35,378 nt of DNA from Oscillospiraceae bacterium (GCA_014799385.1 JAAVIC010000004.1:1-35378); one strand, 5' to 3'. Numbered from the stretch's first letter, positions 24,385-32,640 are shown. Notes: generated by a model from the sequence alone, not told the origin. A program made the numbers and translations.

Positions 24385-25176
24385 ATGAACGATTACGATA
24401 AGCTAAAAGCATTGTGTGATGAGGCAGAGAATTTAGCAGCAAGACGCATTTACTGTTCGGAGCCAGAATTTAAGGCATGGAAGACTAAAGTTGAGCGGTT
24501 CTTGATGAATAAATATGGTGAGGAAAGTTTTGAATTTCAAAAATTCAGGAAAACTCACTTCACACTTTCAGTATATTCAAATAGTACACCTGAGAGTAAA
24601 TTTGTTGATGCTTGTGTTAATGGGTTGCTTTCATCAAAAGCAATTTTTGAAACATATCTCCAAGAAATGGAGGAAGATGAGATGGTTTTAACCAGACCTG
24701 TAAATGACAGCATGACAACAGATAGGACAAAAATCTTTATTGTTCACGGACATGATAGTGCCTTAAAAAATGAAGTGGCTCGTCTTATTGAAAAACAACA
24801 GATTGAAGCAATAATTTTGAGCGAACAATCTAATCTCGGAAGAACTATAATTGAGAAGATAGAGAATTACAGTGATGTTGACGCCGCAATTTGTCTTTTT
24901 ACCAATGATGATGTTGGATGTAAAAAAGCTAATAAAGACGAGAACGGCAATTATATTGTTAATCTCCGAGCGAGACAAAATGTTGTCTTTGAAGCAGGAT
25001 ATTTTATAGGCAAGCTAGGTAGGAAGAATGTGATTATTGTAGCTGAACAAGGAATTGAGCTTCCGTCTGATATGCAGGGTGTAGTGTACACGGATAGATC
25101 TGATTATAGATTAGATATTTTAAAAGAACTGTATTCAATGAAATTCTCCGTTGACTTAAACAAAATGCTGAAATAA
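24385..25176 (+). CDS. TIR-like nucleotide-binding effector (PF10137 type)
   Basis: A 263-residue protein. The C-terminal TIR-like domain (about residues 115-245) has the family motifs: KIFIVHGHD (116-124), SNLGRTIIEKIE (149-160), then LRARQNVVFEAGYF (194-207) with the probable catalytic glutamate E203, followed by IGKLGR and a buried strand NVIIVAE. Domains of this type occur as NAD-consuming effectors in CBASS (Cap12-like) and Pycsar systems. The N-terminal 100 residues are helical and may be a sensor or oligomerisation part. ATG 24385 follows AGGAGG. It forms an operon with the Abi_C protein upstream. No cyclase gene is near, so activation by a cyclic nucleotide made within this element is unlikely. 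Confidence 0.85.
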   Translation: MNDYDKLKALCDEAENLAARRIYCSEPEFKAWKTKVERFLMNKYGEESFEFQKFRKTHFTLSVYSNSTPESKFVDACVNGLLSSKAIFETYLQEMEEDEMVLTRPVNDSMTTDRTKIFIVHGHDSALKNEVARLIEKQQIEAIILSEQSNLGRTIIEKIENYSDVDAAICLFTNDDVGCKKANKDENGNYIVNLRARQNVVFEAGYFIGKLGRKNVIIVAEQGIELPSDMQGVVYTDRSDYRLDILKELYSMKFSVDLNKMLK

Positions 25177-25498
25177 CATTGTTTGGATAACTTTTTGGAT
25201 GATATGAAATCTTGCTCTAAAGAAGAGGCTGAATGAATGCTAAAGAAAACAGAACGAATAATTCTAAAGCGGAATAAGTCACATAAGACCGAGAAAGAAC
25301 AGCAAACCGTCGCTCCCCAACTTTCAAGCGACTAGATCACATCTCATTCAAAAAAAAAATTAACGCGATACCTCTGAATTTGCAAGCGTCACACTTATAA
25401 ATTTCCAAAATTTGTCACCTTTAACGGTGTATAACGGGGTACACCTATTATAATATACTCGCGTTCAAATTTTTCGACAAATCACAGCCACATAACTA
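25177..25498. other. Gene-free stretch after the TIR-like gene
   Basis: AT-rich, with no reading frame or promoter that I can support. Confidence 0.5.
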
Positions 25499-25530
25499 AA
25501 GCCGCCCGGTTGTGGAGAACCAGACGGCTT
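25499..25530. terminator. Possible bidirectional terminator
   Basis: AAGCCGCCCGGTT and AACCAGACGGCTT pair at 11 of 13 positions around a 6-base loop. A T-rich CTTTGTT follows on the plus strand. It could end the Abi/TIR transcript or the antisense RNA coming from 25734. Confidence 0.5.
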
Positions 25531-25607
25531 CTTTGTTGGCAAATAAACGAACACGGACAAAGAAAAACAGCGCGAAAAAATTTTTTGAGAAATTTTCGGA
25601 AAACCTA

Positions 25608-25636
25608 TTGACATTTGCTGACGGGTGTGTTATAAT
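25608..25636 (+). promoter_or_regulatory. Promoter of the replication-initiator gene
   Basis: TTGACA (25608-25613), a 17-bp spacer and TATAAT (25631-25636). The leader to the initiator start at 26051 is about 410 nt. AGGCTCAAAA at 25644-25653, the very start of the leader, can pair perfectly with TTTTGAGCCT at 25831-25840. Confidence 0.85.
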
Positions 25637-25642
25637 ATTTCT

Positions 25643-25727
25643 GAGGCTCAAAAACGCGCTTGTATAAACACCCATAGGCTGGACTTGCCTCTCGGCTAAA
25701 CCCAACCATTTTAATGTATATCCTTAT
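25643..25727 (-). ncRNA. Candidate counter-transcribed RNA against the initiator leader
   Basis: A consensus promoter on the minus strand (25734-25762) faces the initiator promoter, so its RNA would be complementary to the first 85 nt of the initiator leader, including the 5' arm of the long-range pair 25644-25653/25831-25840. The RNA may continue left as far as the hairpin at 25499-25530. This is the arrangement of antisense copy-number control in pIP501- and pT181-type plasmids. The 3' end is not determined. Confidence 0.55.
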
Positions 25728-25733
25728 AGTGCT

Positions 25734-25762
25734 ATTATACCACAGATAAGCGCAAATGTCAA
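25734..25762 (-). promoter_or_regulatory. Antisense promoter within the initiator leader
   Basis: On the minus strand TTGACA (25757-25762), 17 bp, TATAAT (25734-25739), extended -10 TGTGG: a full consensus match. Confidence 0.75.
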
Positions 25763-25866
25763 CCAAAATTGTGCACAAATATATGTATTTAATTTGCGAG
25801 TATTTTATGCAAAATCCACAAAGGCGCTAATTTTGAGCCTGAATATGCCATAAAGGAGGATTAAAT

Positions 25867-25970
25867 ATGCGGCAGATCCACGATACGAGTTAAGATTTTT
25901 GAGAGAACTCATTGATAAATTACGGCATCAAGAGCTGCGTAAACTCCGAGAGTTGGTAGCTCAATTATGA
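25867..25970 (+). pseudogene. Short leader reading frame, apparently frameshifted
   Basis: AAAGGAGG is followed by an ATG (25867) that opens only eight codons (MRQIHDTS). Two bases further, the frame from 25869 to 25970 is open for 33 codons and reads like a charged helix (AADPRYELRFLRELIDKL and on). Adding one G after the ATG would join the good ribosome-binding site to this frame. It is either a decayed small gene or a genuine 8-codon leader peptide in the initiator leader. Confidence 0.4.
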
Positions 25971-26050
25971 GAATGAGGTATTTAGTATGCTGAAAACACA
26001 AAAAACACACAAAAACAATTTCAGCAGAATTGTTTTGTGGAGGTTAAATA

Positions 26051-27037
26051 TTGGCAAAAGGCAGGACGGCAAGGAGAGAGGACACAACCGACAAAAAAGA
26101 GCGACAGTCGATTACAGTCCTTGATAAAAGTGATTTTTTAGAAATCAGACAAACACAGGAGTTGAACGAAATGCAGCAAATCGGGATTAAGTGCGGAGAG
26201 CTTAATGAAATTACGGGTAATTATGAAATGGAGCGGGGAGATTACCTTTACCAAATCATAGACTATAACGCGACAAAGAAATTGAGAATGTCTACTCAGC
26301 AGCTATGTCTGGCGATTGTCCGTGAACTCAGCGCAAGAGAGTTTGCAAGCCGAAAAATAGTCCTCGATATAAGGGATTATATGAATTTGCGTGGGTTAAG
26401 CGACTCAAAAGAGGCTCGTCAACAAATGCTTTATGACATCAAGGTGTTGTTCAATTTGGAAGTAATTCACGGGAATTTACACTTCCACATGGTTCAAAAT
26501 TACAACGACAAAAAGCGCGGCATGATACCAATAACGATTGATGAGGATTTTTTCACTCTCCTCAAAGAAAACGGATACTATATGAGTATTCCACCGCAGT
26601 TATTCAGACTTTCGGCAAAGAAAAACCCGAATAGTTTTCACTTCTTGTATAAAATCACGGCAATGAAAAGGGTAAACTTGGGAAGAAAGCGTGAGAACAC
26701 TATAAGAATGGAAACGCTCTTAAATTCTTCCCCGGAATTACCGAGTTATGAGGCAGTAATGGGAACAGATAGAGCAATATCAAGGCGTATAATTGAACCC
26801 ACTGTAAGAGATTTGAATGTTCTTTCAGATACGCTGAAATGGAGTGTTTATGACGACTTCGGAAAACCCGTTGAAAAGTCAGAATTACCGAAAATGCCTT
26901 ATCACAGATTTATAAAGCTGTCGGTACATATTGATTGGAATTATTATCCCGCTTTCAAGACTTTCACTTGTGAAAGTGCGGGTAACAAGCAGAGTAAAAA
27001 GCGCAATAAGAGAAAAGCCGACAGAATTGTAGCGTAA
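26051..27037 (+). CDS. Replication initiator protein, Rep_3-like
   Basis: A 328-residue basic protein that probably binds the iterons just downstream and starts replication of the element. It looks like a two winged-helix initiator: a first unit at about residues 55-165 with MSTQQLCLAIVREL (turn between helices) and MNLRGLSDSKEARQQMLYDI, and a second at about 175-290 with AKKNPNSFHFLYKIT and RISRRIIEP-like spacing. The C-terminus is strongly basic (KQSKKRNKRKADR). The start is TTG 26051 after GGAGG. The Rep_3 assignment rests on layout and context (iterons, primase-helicase next) and not on a decisive motif. It has a long leader with probable antisense control. Confidence 0.7.
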   Translation: MAKGRTARREDTTDKKERQSITVLDKSDFLEIRQTQELNEMQQIGIKCGELNEITGNYEMERGDYLYQIIDYNATKKLRMSTQQLCLAIVRELSAREFASRKIVLDIRDYMNLRGLSDSKEARQQMLYDIKVLFNLEVIHGNLHFHMVQNYNDKKRGMIPITIDEDFFTLLKENGYYMSIPPQLFRLSAKKNPNSFHFLYKITAMKRVNLGRKRENTIRMETLLNSSPELPSYEAVMGTDRAISRRIIEPTVRDLNVLSDTLKWSVYDDFGKPVEKSELPKMPYHRFIKLSVHIDWNYYPAFKTFTCESAGNKQSKKRNKRKADRIVA

Positions 27038-27069
27038 CCCTCAAAAAGCCGCTTTGACACTATATAAAT

Positions 27070-27159
27070 CCCCCATAAATGAAAATAATGGGGGGTAACG
27101 GACAGCGCAAAGTGGGGGTAACATACAGCACAAAGTGGGGGTAACGGACAGCCTGCAAG
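27070..27159 (+). repeat. Iterons: three 23-bp direct repeats
   Basis: GGGGGTAAC-N2-ACAGC recurs at 27091, 27114 and 27137 with an exact 23-bp period; the first two units continue with CAAAGT. An inverted repeat CCCCCAT (27070-27076) / ATGGGGG (27088-27094) leads into the first unit. Repeats of this kind beside an initiator gene are the usual origin of replication of iteron plasmids. Confidence 0.85.
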
Positions 27160-27374
27160 TTTGCGAAGTGGCTCTACAGGCGGTCTTGCAGGGCGTCCTC
27201 TCCCCTAATATATTAATTATATTAATGGGTGCGTCCTCTTTGAGGTCGGACGCCCCCTAACCTTCCGCCTGTAAAAGAAAAGACGCGCAGGTGTCGCCGC
27301 TCTCCCGAAACAGCGTGAGATACGGCAAGGTTTTCTCTTTTACAGGCAATTTTTAAAAAGGAGAATAAATTTTT
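27160..27374. other. Probable rest of the replication origin
   Basis: After the iterons come an AT-only stretch of about 20 bp (CTAATATATTAATTATATTA, from 27205), fit for strand opening, and inverted pairs GGGCGTCC/GGACGCCC around it. A longer inverted pair GCCTGTAAAAGA (about 27267) / TCTTTTACAGGC (about 27337) closes a GC-rich loop. A nicking or single-strand origin is possible, but no relaxase gene supports a transfer origin. No gene is present. Confidence 0.55.
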
Positions 27375-29417
27375 ATGACAAGAGACCAAGCAAGAGAAGA
27401 AATGAAAAGCCGCCTGACGGAATATGTTCAAAGCATAACTAAGCCGAGCTGCGGCGAGAATATGTATGTTTGCCCTCTTTGCGGCAGTGGTGAAGGCAAG
27501 CACAAAACGGGAGCGTTTTCCGTTTATGATAATGGGCAGAAATGGAAGTGTTTCTCCTGTGGTAACGGCGGCGATCTGTTTGAGTTGATAGGGCAGATTG
27601 AGCATATCGGCGATTTCAAGAACCGGATGGACAGAGCAGCGGAAATATTCCACATAACGCTTGACAGTAATGATGAATATAAGAAAGGACATATGATTAT
27701 GGAAAGAACTGAAATAAAGAGTGTGGAAAATGAAACAACAGCCAAGGAAGAACCGGAAGTGGATTATACCGAGAATTTCAACATAGCGAATAGACAGTTG
27801 TTTGACGAAAGGTACAAGGAAGGTCTTGAATATCTGCACAAGCGAGGAATTTCAGACGAAACGGCGCGTAAATTCAATGTGGGTTACGTTCCTTTTTGGC
27901 GGCATCCTAAAGTAACATCGGATAACGTGCCAACTTCACCGAGGATTATCATTCCGACGAGTAAATCAACCTATATGGCGCGTGATATTCGCTCCGATTC
28001 CGAATTGGACATAAGTGCAAAAAGATTTACAAAACAAAAAGTCGGCAAAGTACATATTTTGAACGAGAGTGCGCTTTGGAACTCGGAAACTCCGATTTAC
28101 GTGGTGGAAGGTGAAATTGACTTGATGTCAATTATAGAGGTTGGTGGAAACGGTATAGCTTTGGGATCAACAAATATGGTAGATAAGTTTCTTTCTCTTG
28201 TTAGCAAAAAACCGCCCATTCAGCCGCTCATCGTATCTCTCGACAATGACGAGGACAAGAATAAGGGCGAAAAAGCTGCTCTTGAGTTGATGAAAGGGCT
28301 TGAAGAACAAGGCATACCGTGTATCAAGTATAACCCGTGCGGGAAACACAAAGACCCTAACGAAGCTCTCACAGCCGACCGCTCGACATTCACGGCGGCA
28401 GTCGAGCACGGCAGCACTCTTGACATTCCCCGAAAGATTGTAAACGAAGATGTACCAACCGATAAAGAAAACTATATGCGGCTCTCAAACGGCGGATATT
28501 TTCAAGGTTTCGTAAACAGGATAGCAAATTCGGTAAATGATACGTGCATATCCACGGGCTTTAAGTATCTGGACAATTGCCTCGGCGATGGTTTGCAGCC
28601 GGGTCTTTACCTGATTGGTGCTGTTCCATCATTGGGAAAAACCACTTTTACATTGCAAATCGCGGATAACGCCGCATATTGCGGACACGATGTTATGTTC
28701 TTTTCACTCGAAATGTCGAGGGATGAGCTTATGTCGAAAAGTGTGAGCCGCCACACAGCCACATATCTTGTGGAGAACGGCAAAAACGTCACCGGAGCAA
28801 AATCCACGACCGAAATAATGCGCGGGAAATGTCACCAACACTTCACCGAAGCCGAATCGGTAATGGTAGAGGAAGCAATGAAAAGGTACGCCCAATATGC
28901 TGACCGTATTTTTGTGGAGGAAGGCTGTGGAGACCTGTCCGTCTATAATGTGTGCAAAGCTGTGGAACGGCATATCAAGCTTATGGGCAAAACCCCGCTT
29001 ATTGTAATAGACTATTTACAAATTTTGGCACCATATCCCGGATACGAACGTTCGGCGGAGAGAGTGATTGCTGATAAGACCACAATGGAGCTGAAACGTC
29101 TCGGCCGCGATCTTAAAACTCCCATACTCGTTATATCGAGCTTTAACCGTCAATCTTACAATCAAGAAGTGTCCTTCTCTTCCTTCAAGGAGAGCGGCGG
29201 TTTGGAGTATGGAGCAGACGTTCTGCTTGGCTTGCAATTCGACAGTGTTAATAAGGAAAAGTTCAGTGATGTGAAAGCCAAAAGCGGAGACATATACAAT
29301 ATTGAGTTAATGATATTAAAGCAGCGTAACGGAAAAGTCGGCAATAAGGTAAAATTTGATTTCTTCCCTCGTTGCAACTATTTTATGGAAGCGAAGGGAC
29401 AAGGGCAGAGAAAATGA
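27375..29417 (+). CDS. Primase-helicase (CHC2 zinc finger, Toprim, DnaB-like helicase)
   Basis: A 680-residue bifunctional replication protein of the T7 gp4 type, making primers and unwinding DNA for the element. The N-terminal zinc finger uses C33-x2-C36 and C59-x2-C62 (CPLCG, CFSCG). A Toprim primase core has E245 (VVEGEID) and D290-N-D292. The C-terminal DnaB/RecA helicase has Walker A GAVPSLGKTT (415-424), FFSLEMSRDEL and Walker B with D546 (LIVIDYLQIL). ATG 27375 follows AAGGAG. It lies right after the iteron region and its stop overlaps the next start (ATGA), so it leads the late operon. It is also like primase-helicases of small phages and satellites. Confidence 0.95.
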   Translation: MTRDQAREEMKSRLTEYVQSITKPSCGENMYVCPLCGSGEGKHKTGAFSVYDNGQKWKCFSCGNGGDLFELIGQIEHIGDFKNRMDRAAEIFHITLDSNDEYKKGHMIMERTEIKSVENETTAKEEPEVDYTENFNIANRQLFDERYKEGLEYLHKRGISDETARKFNVGYVPFWRHPKVTSDNVPTSPRIIIPTSKSTYMARDIRSDSELDISAKRFTKQKVGKVHILNESALWNSETPIYVVEGEIDLMSIIEVGGNGIALGSTNMVDKFLSLVSKKPPIQPLIVSLDNDEDKNKGEKAALELMKGLEEQGIPCIKYNPCGKHKDPNEALTADRSTFTAAVEHGSTLDIPRKIVNEDVPTDKENYMRLSNGGYFQGFVNRIANSVNDTCISTGFKYLDNCLGDGLQPGLYLIGAVPSLGKTTFTLQIADNAAYCGHDVMFFSLEMSRDELMSKSVSRHTATYLVENGKNVTGAKSTTEIMRGKCHQHFTEAESVMVEEAMKRYAQYADRIFVEEGCGDLSVYNVCKAVERHIKLMGKTPLIVIDYLQILAPYPGYERSAERVIADKTTMELKRLGRDLKTPILVISSFNRQSYNQEVSFSSFKESGGLEYGADVLLGLQFDSVNKEKFSDVKAKSGDIYNIELMILKQRNGKVGNKVKFDFFPRCNYFMEAKGQGQRK

Positions 29418-29929
29418 ATATAGATTTTTCCCCTTTACGGGCACTGAACAATGGCGGTGCTTCACCCGTTCGCGCCGCCGCTCAGAACACTTTGCCGCAC
29501 TTACAAGCACTATCGGACGAAAACCGCGCCAAGTTGGAAGAAGCCGCTCGAATGCGGACAGAGTATCAAAAAAACATACGACTCTCCGACAGCTTGCGGT
29601 GTGAGATAAACAAAGGCTTGAAATCGGGCGAGGATATATACTCTCTTTTTCTAAAGGCGGCAAAAGCCATCTCGCTAATGACAAGCGACACCATATTTTA
29701 CGATACAGTAAAAAATGATCTGCTTGCAATATACGGCATAGGTTTGGAGAAGCCGCCCGTATTGCAGATTGAATTAAATGAAGTACAAGCGCGTCTGGAT
29801 AGGCTCAGACAAGCGGCAGAGCGCGAACAAGATACAGATGATGTAGCACGAATAGGAACTGCTATACAGTATCACGAAAAGGCAATAGAACGAATAAAGG
29901 ATAAGATTGAGAAATCACAAGGAGGATAA
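29414..29929 (+). CDS. Hypothetical helical protein, 171 residues
   Basis: It starts at ATG 29414, overlapping the primase stop as ATGA, which implies translational coupling. The sequence is helical and charged: about 15-60 is an E/R-rich helix and about 120-171 a coiled coil (ELNEVQARLDRLRQAAERE). No known motif. Coupling to the primase-helicase suggests a replication accessory role, for example a loader or a structural partner, but nothing in the sequence proves it. Confidence 0.7.
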   Translation: MNIDFSPLRALNNGGASPVRAAAQNTLPHLQALSDENRAKLEEAARMRTEYQKNIRLSDSLRCEINKGLKSGEDIYSLFLKAAKAISLMTSDTIFYDTVKNDLLAIYGIGLEKPPVLQIELNEVQARLDRLRQAAEREQDTDDVARIGTAIQYHEKAIERIKDKIEKSQGG

Positions 29930-29934
29930 TTTAT

Positions 29935-30228
29935 ATGACAAACAATCAGAATGTACGAATCCCGCCGATCACTTCATTAAAAACGGCAATAGAATTATAT
30001 TATTCACGGACAGAGTTAGGAAATGCCGATATAGAGGAATTGTTCGGCAAACATTCTACCGCGACAGTTTCAAGACTTAAGCGCAAAGCAAGACAGAAGA
30101 TGGTTGAATTGAATATTCCCTCGTGGAATGGCAACCGCGTAAACACCGAGGCGGCATTTGAATCGTGGGGTCTGAATATCACGGATTTGGAACGCCGATA
30201 TAAAAAGTTGCAAGAACTGTCTGCATAA
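29935..30228 (+). CDS. Small HTH-type protein
   Basis: A 97-residue basic protein with a helix-turn-helix look at about residues 28-55 (LGNADIEELFGKHSTATVSR, then LKRK). This resembles sigma region 4 or small-terminase N-termini, but it is too short and too diverged to choose. It starts 6 bp after the previous stop, behind AAGGAGG. It could bind the origin or regulate the late operon. Confidence 0.6.
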   Translation: MTNNQNVRIPPITSLKTAIELYYSRTELGNADIEELFGKHSTATVSRLKRKARQKMVELNIPSWNGNRVNTEAAFESWGLNITDLERRYKKLQELSA

Positions 30229-30397
30229 GAACAATTTACCTTCGTCTGGGGGGCTTCCTGTATGGCGAAAACGATAAATCACACGTTCTCGCAAAAAGGA
30301 GCACCCTCAAACGGAGCATATTTCCCGACAACTGTTAAACATCAGTTTATAAAGAATACGAGGAGGACACCTCTCAAACCAGAAAGGAACAATATTT

Positions 30398-30781
30398 ATG
30401 GAAGAAAGAAACAAAACCTATGGAGTAATTCAGGGAGCAAGAGTGATCACAAGAACTCTCACAGACAAAGGTGTTCTTGACAGGTTCTTACACAATTTCT
30501 TGCCAACGTATGACGAGATCATGAGAGAGAAAAAGTATTTGTTTATTGAATGTGAAGGATTCCGATGGGTACATATATACGACACCGATGACCAATTGTT
30601 GGAAATGCTTTCAAAGCAAAATTGCCATATTGAAGAAGATGATGAGTGCTATGTGGAGGAAATTTGTAAGGAGATTACCTATGATGAGTTCATTGAAATG
30701 GCAAATGGCGAACAGATGGACTTTGAGAAATATTCCACGCTGGATGGCGATTTGATATTTGACTTCGACGAAGAAATATGA
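30398..30781 (+). CDS. Hypothetical acidic protein, distant paralogue of 22374-22868
   Basis: A 127-residue, strongly acidic protein (many E/D in the last 60 residues). EITYDEFIEMANG and the ending YSTLDGDLIFDFDEE align with the protein at 22374-22868. The start follows AAAGGA at 10 bp. It overlaps nothing real; a competing frame (30262-30480) lacks coding character. The following gene starts 14 bp later. Unknown function. Confidence 0.65.
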   Translation: MEERNKTYGVIQGARVITRTLTDKGVLDRFLHNFLPTYDEIMREKKYLFIECEGFRWVHIYDTDDQLLEMLSKQNCHIEEDDECYVEEICKEITYDEFIEMANGEQMDFEKYSTLDGDLIFDFDEEI

Positions 30782-30794
30782 GGAGTTCGATGTA

Positions 30795-31322
30795 ATGAAA
30801 AGGAAAACAAAGAAATACCCTTCTGCTCCGCTTATTGGGTGTGTACGGTGCGGAGAAAGCAAAGCGGAAACCGAGTTCTACACAAATAGATGGAGCAGGG
30901 TGTACGCTTCTCAAAAGCAAGTACCGCTGTGCAAGGACTGTGTACAAGCGTTATTGGAGGAATATACATACAAATACGGCGAGGAAGCTGCTCTGTTCTT
31001 GATATGCGCGGTTTTGGATATTCCGTATTCAATGGAACGGTATAAACAAATCGCGGAGACAACTCCGCAATTCACATTTGGGCGTTATATTCGTCAATTA
31101 CAAATGAATCAGTTTAGGAATCAATCCTTTGCGGCTTCCGTTACAACAGGGGATTTCCCCGATTTAGGACAAGCAGCTAAAGTGAGTGTAACAAGCGAAC
31201 GCTTAAATAGGCTTCAAAAGGACGTTTCAACGTTGCGCGAGGAATTACTCGATATAAGAGCTAAACTCGCGGAAAGCGGAAATATCCATAAATCAGCCAA
31301 TGATAGTGTTTTAAGAGAGTGA
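30795..31322 (+). CDS. Hypothetical zinc-ribbon protein
   Basis: A 175-residue protein. Two cysteine pairs near the N-terminus (CVRCGE at about 16-21 and CKDC at about 46-49) suggest a zinc ribbon. A helical middle part and a C-terminal coiled coil (LNRLQKDVSTLREELLDIRAKL, split here as LNRLQKDVSTLR and EELLDIRAKL) follow. I start at ATG 30795, ten bases after AGGAG, instead of the in-frame ATG 30759 inside the previous gene. Zinc-ribbon plus coiled-coil proteins of this size are common next to phage packaging genes, but there is no terminase here. Confidence 0.65.
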   Translation: MKRKTKKYPSAPLIGCVRCGESKAETEFYTNRWSRVYASQKQVPLCKDCVQALLEEYTYKYGEEAALFLICAVLDIPYSMERYKQIAETTPQFTFGRYIRQLQMNQFRNQSFAASVTTGDFPDLGQAAKVSVTSERLNRLQKDVSTLREELLDIRAKLAESGNIHKSANDSVLRE

Positions 31323-31332
31323 GGTAAAGTTA

Positions 31333-32640
31333 ATGGCAACGTTAAAAGATATAGCAATAGGAAGTACTGTTCGTGTCCCCTATGACGAGGGCAAAACATG
31401 GGCTTTTAGGGTCGTTTCAAGAAATAGTACACATACATCTTTATTGGCTAGTTCCGGACTCGGCAGTTGTTCATGGAATAACATTGATTCCGAATGCCAA
31501 AGAACAAAAGACAGAATTAAGGTAGATTGTTTATCGGTAAGGGTTCTATCTGTAGATGAGTATAAATCTTTTGCCGACTATGTGCCGGTTTACATAAGTT
31601 TTTGGACTAGCACGTCCGCTACTTCAAGCACAGCCTATTATCACACATCAAGCGGTACTTATATAACTACATCCAAGTCAAACACTAAGGTGTTGTTACC
31701 ACAAATTATGGTGGATAACTCTATTCCAATAAAGGACGGAGATATGCTATCACAGGCTATCACAACAATTCCAATCCCCACAATTTCTCCTACAGGCTAC
31801 ACCTATGATGGTAACTCATATGATCCAACCATTAATTATAACGGAAATGAGAGCTATATTACCACTTCCAAAAGCTATGATGGAAAGCAATCCGCCGTTG
31901 GAGCGTACACCATCGCATTTACATTAAAGGATTCTACTAAATATAACTGGTCAAATCATCCTAAAAATGAACCCCAAGGCGAGTATTCAATTACTTGGTC
32001 GATAACAGCTCCAGCCATTACAAGTGTGCAGAAGCCTACAGTGGAGGGAACAAGTTTTACATATAACGGAAGCCCTCAAGCTCCAAAAATGACTTATGAC
32101 CAAGCCAATGTAGAAGTAATTCTGCCGTCCGATTATACCAATGTAGGACGCTACATGGGGATTTTCCGACTTAAAGACAAAAGCAAAAATCAATGGGTTG
32201 GAGGCGGAACAGATGATGTTTCGTTCATATGGGAAATCAAGGGCATTCCCATTACGACAGGTGAGATTTCTCAAAAAGGAGTGCTTACTTATAACGGCGA
32301 AGAACAAACACCAAGATGGAATAATTATGACAGTAGCAAAATGACGATAGCCGGATGTACAAGTGCAACAAACGCTGGGGACTACATAGCTACCTTCGCT
32401 CCGAAGCCCGGATATACTTGGTCAAATGGAACAACATATGCGATTGAAATCACATGGACAATCAATAAAAAGCCTATACCACCGCCTACACCAAGTTGGA
32501 CTAGTAGGGAGTATAACGGCAAAACACAAATACCCGTTTTTGACTTTCATGGCGAAGGTGATGCTTATACAAGTGCAAAAATATATAATCCCAACGGCGA
32601 ATTTCTTTGTGACATTGATATTCCCAAAGGACACTCTTGA
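31333..32640 (+). CDS. Ig-like (MBG-type) repeat protein without signal peptide
   Basis: A 435-residue protein. Residues 1-125 resemble the DUF6273 type (IGSTVRVPYDEGKTW early, VRVLSVDEYKSFADYVP, then FWTSTSATSS). Then come four MBG/Ig-like repeats of about 75-80 residues with the recurring pattern ysYNG-x-x-Q-x-P: at about 160, 238, 315 and 394 (YTYDGNSYDP, FTYNGSPQAP, LTYNGEEQTP, REYNGKTQIP), each followed by a VGAYT/AGDYIATF-like strand and a YxWS turn. There is no signal peptide, sortase motif or membrane segment. Such proteins are usually surface or phage virion components; without an export signal the virion or host-lysis route is more likely. It ends the late operon. Confidence 0.7.
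   Translation: MATLKDIAIGSTVRVPYDEGKTWAFRVVSRNSTHTSLLASSGLGSCSWNNIDSECQRTKDRIKVDCLSVRVLSVDEYKSFADYVPVYISFWTSTSATSSTAYYHTSSGTYITTSKSNTKVLLPQIMVDNSIPIKDGDMLSQAITTIPIPTISPTGYTYDGNSYDPTINYNGNESYITTSKSYDGKQSAVGAYTIAFTLKDSTKYNWSNHPKNEPQGEYSITWSITAPAITSVQKPTVEGTSFTYNGSPQAPKMTYDQANVEVILPSDYTNVGRYMGIFRLKDKSKNQWVGGGTDDVSFIWEIKGIPITTGEISQKGVLTYNGEEQTPRWNNYDSSKMTIAGCTSATNAGDYIATFAPKPGYTWSNGTTYAIEITWTINKKPIPPPTPSWTSREYNGKTQIPVFDFHGEGDAYTSAKIYNPNGEFLCDIDIPKGHS

Noticed and set aside
25496-25705. 69-codon minus-strand frame downstream of the antisense promoter
   Set aside because: TTG start without ribosome-binding site, and its stop lies in a terminator-like hairpin; an RNA product is more likely.
27222-27839. 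205-codon minus-strand frame over the origin region
   Set aside because: Overlaps the zinc-finger start of the primase-helicase; no ribosome-binding site or recognisable domain.
30262-30480. 72-codon plus-strand frame before 30398
   Set aside because: Low-complexity composition and an 83-bp out-of-frame overlap with a better gene, although a G-rich stretch precedes it.
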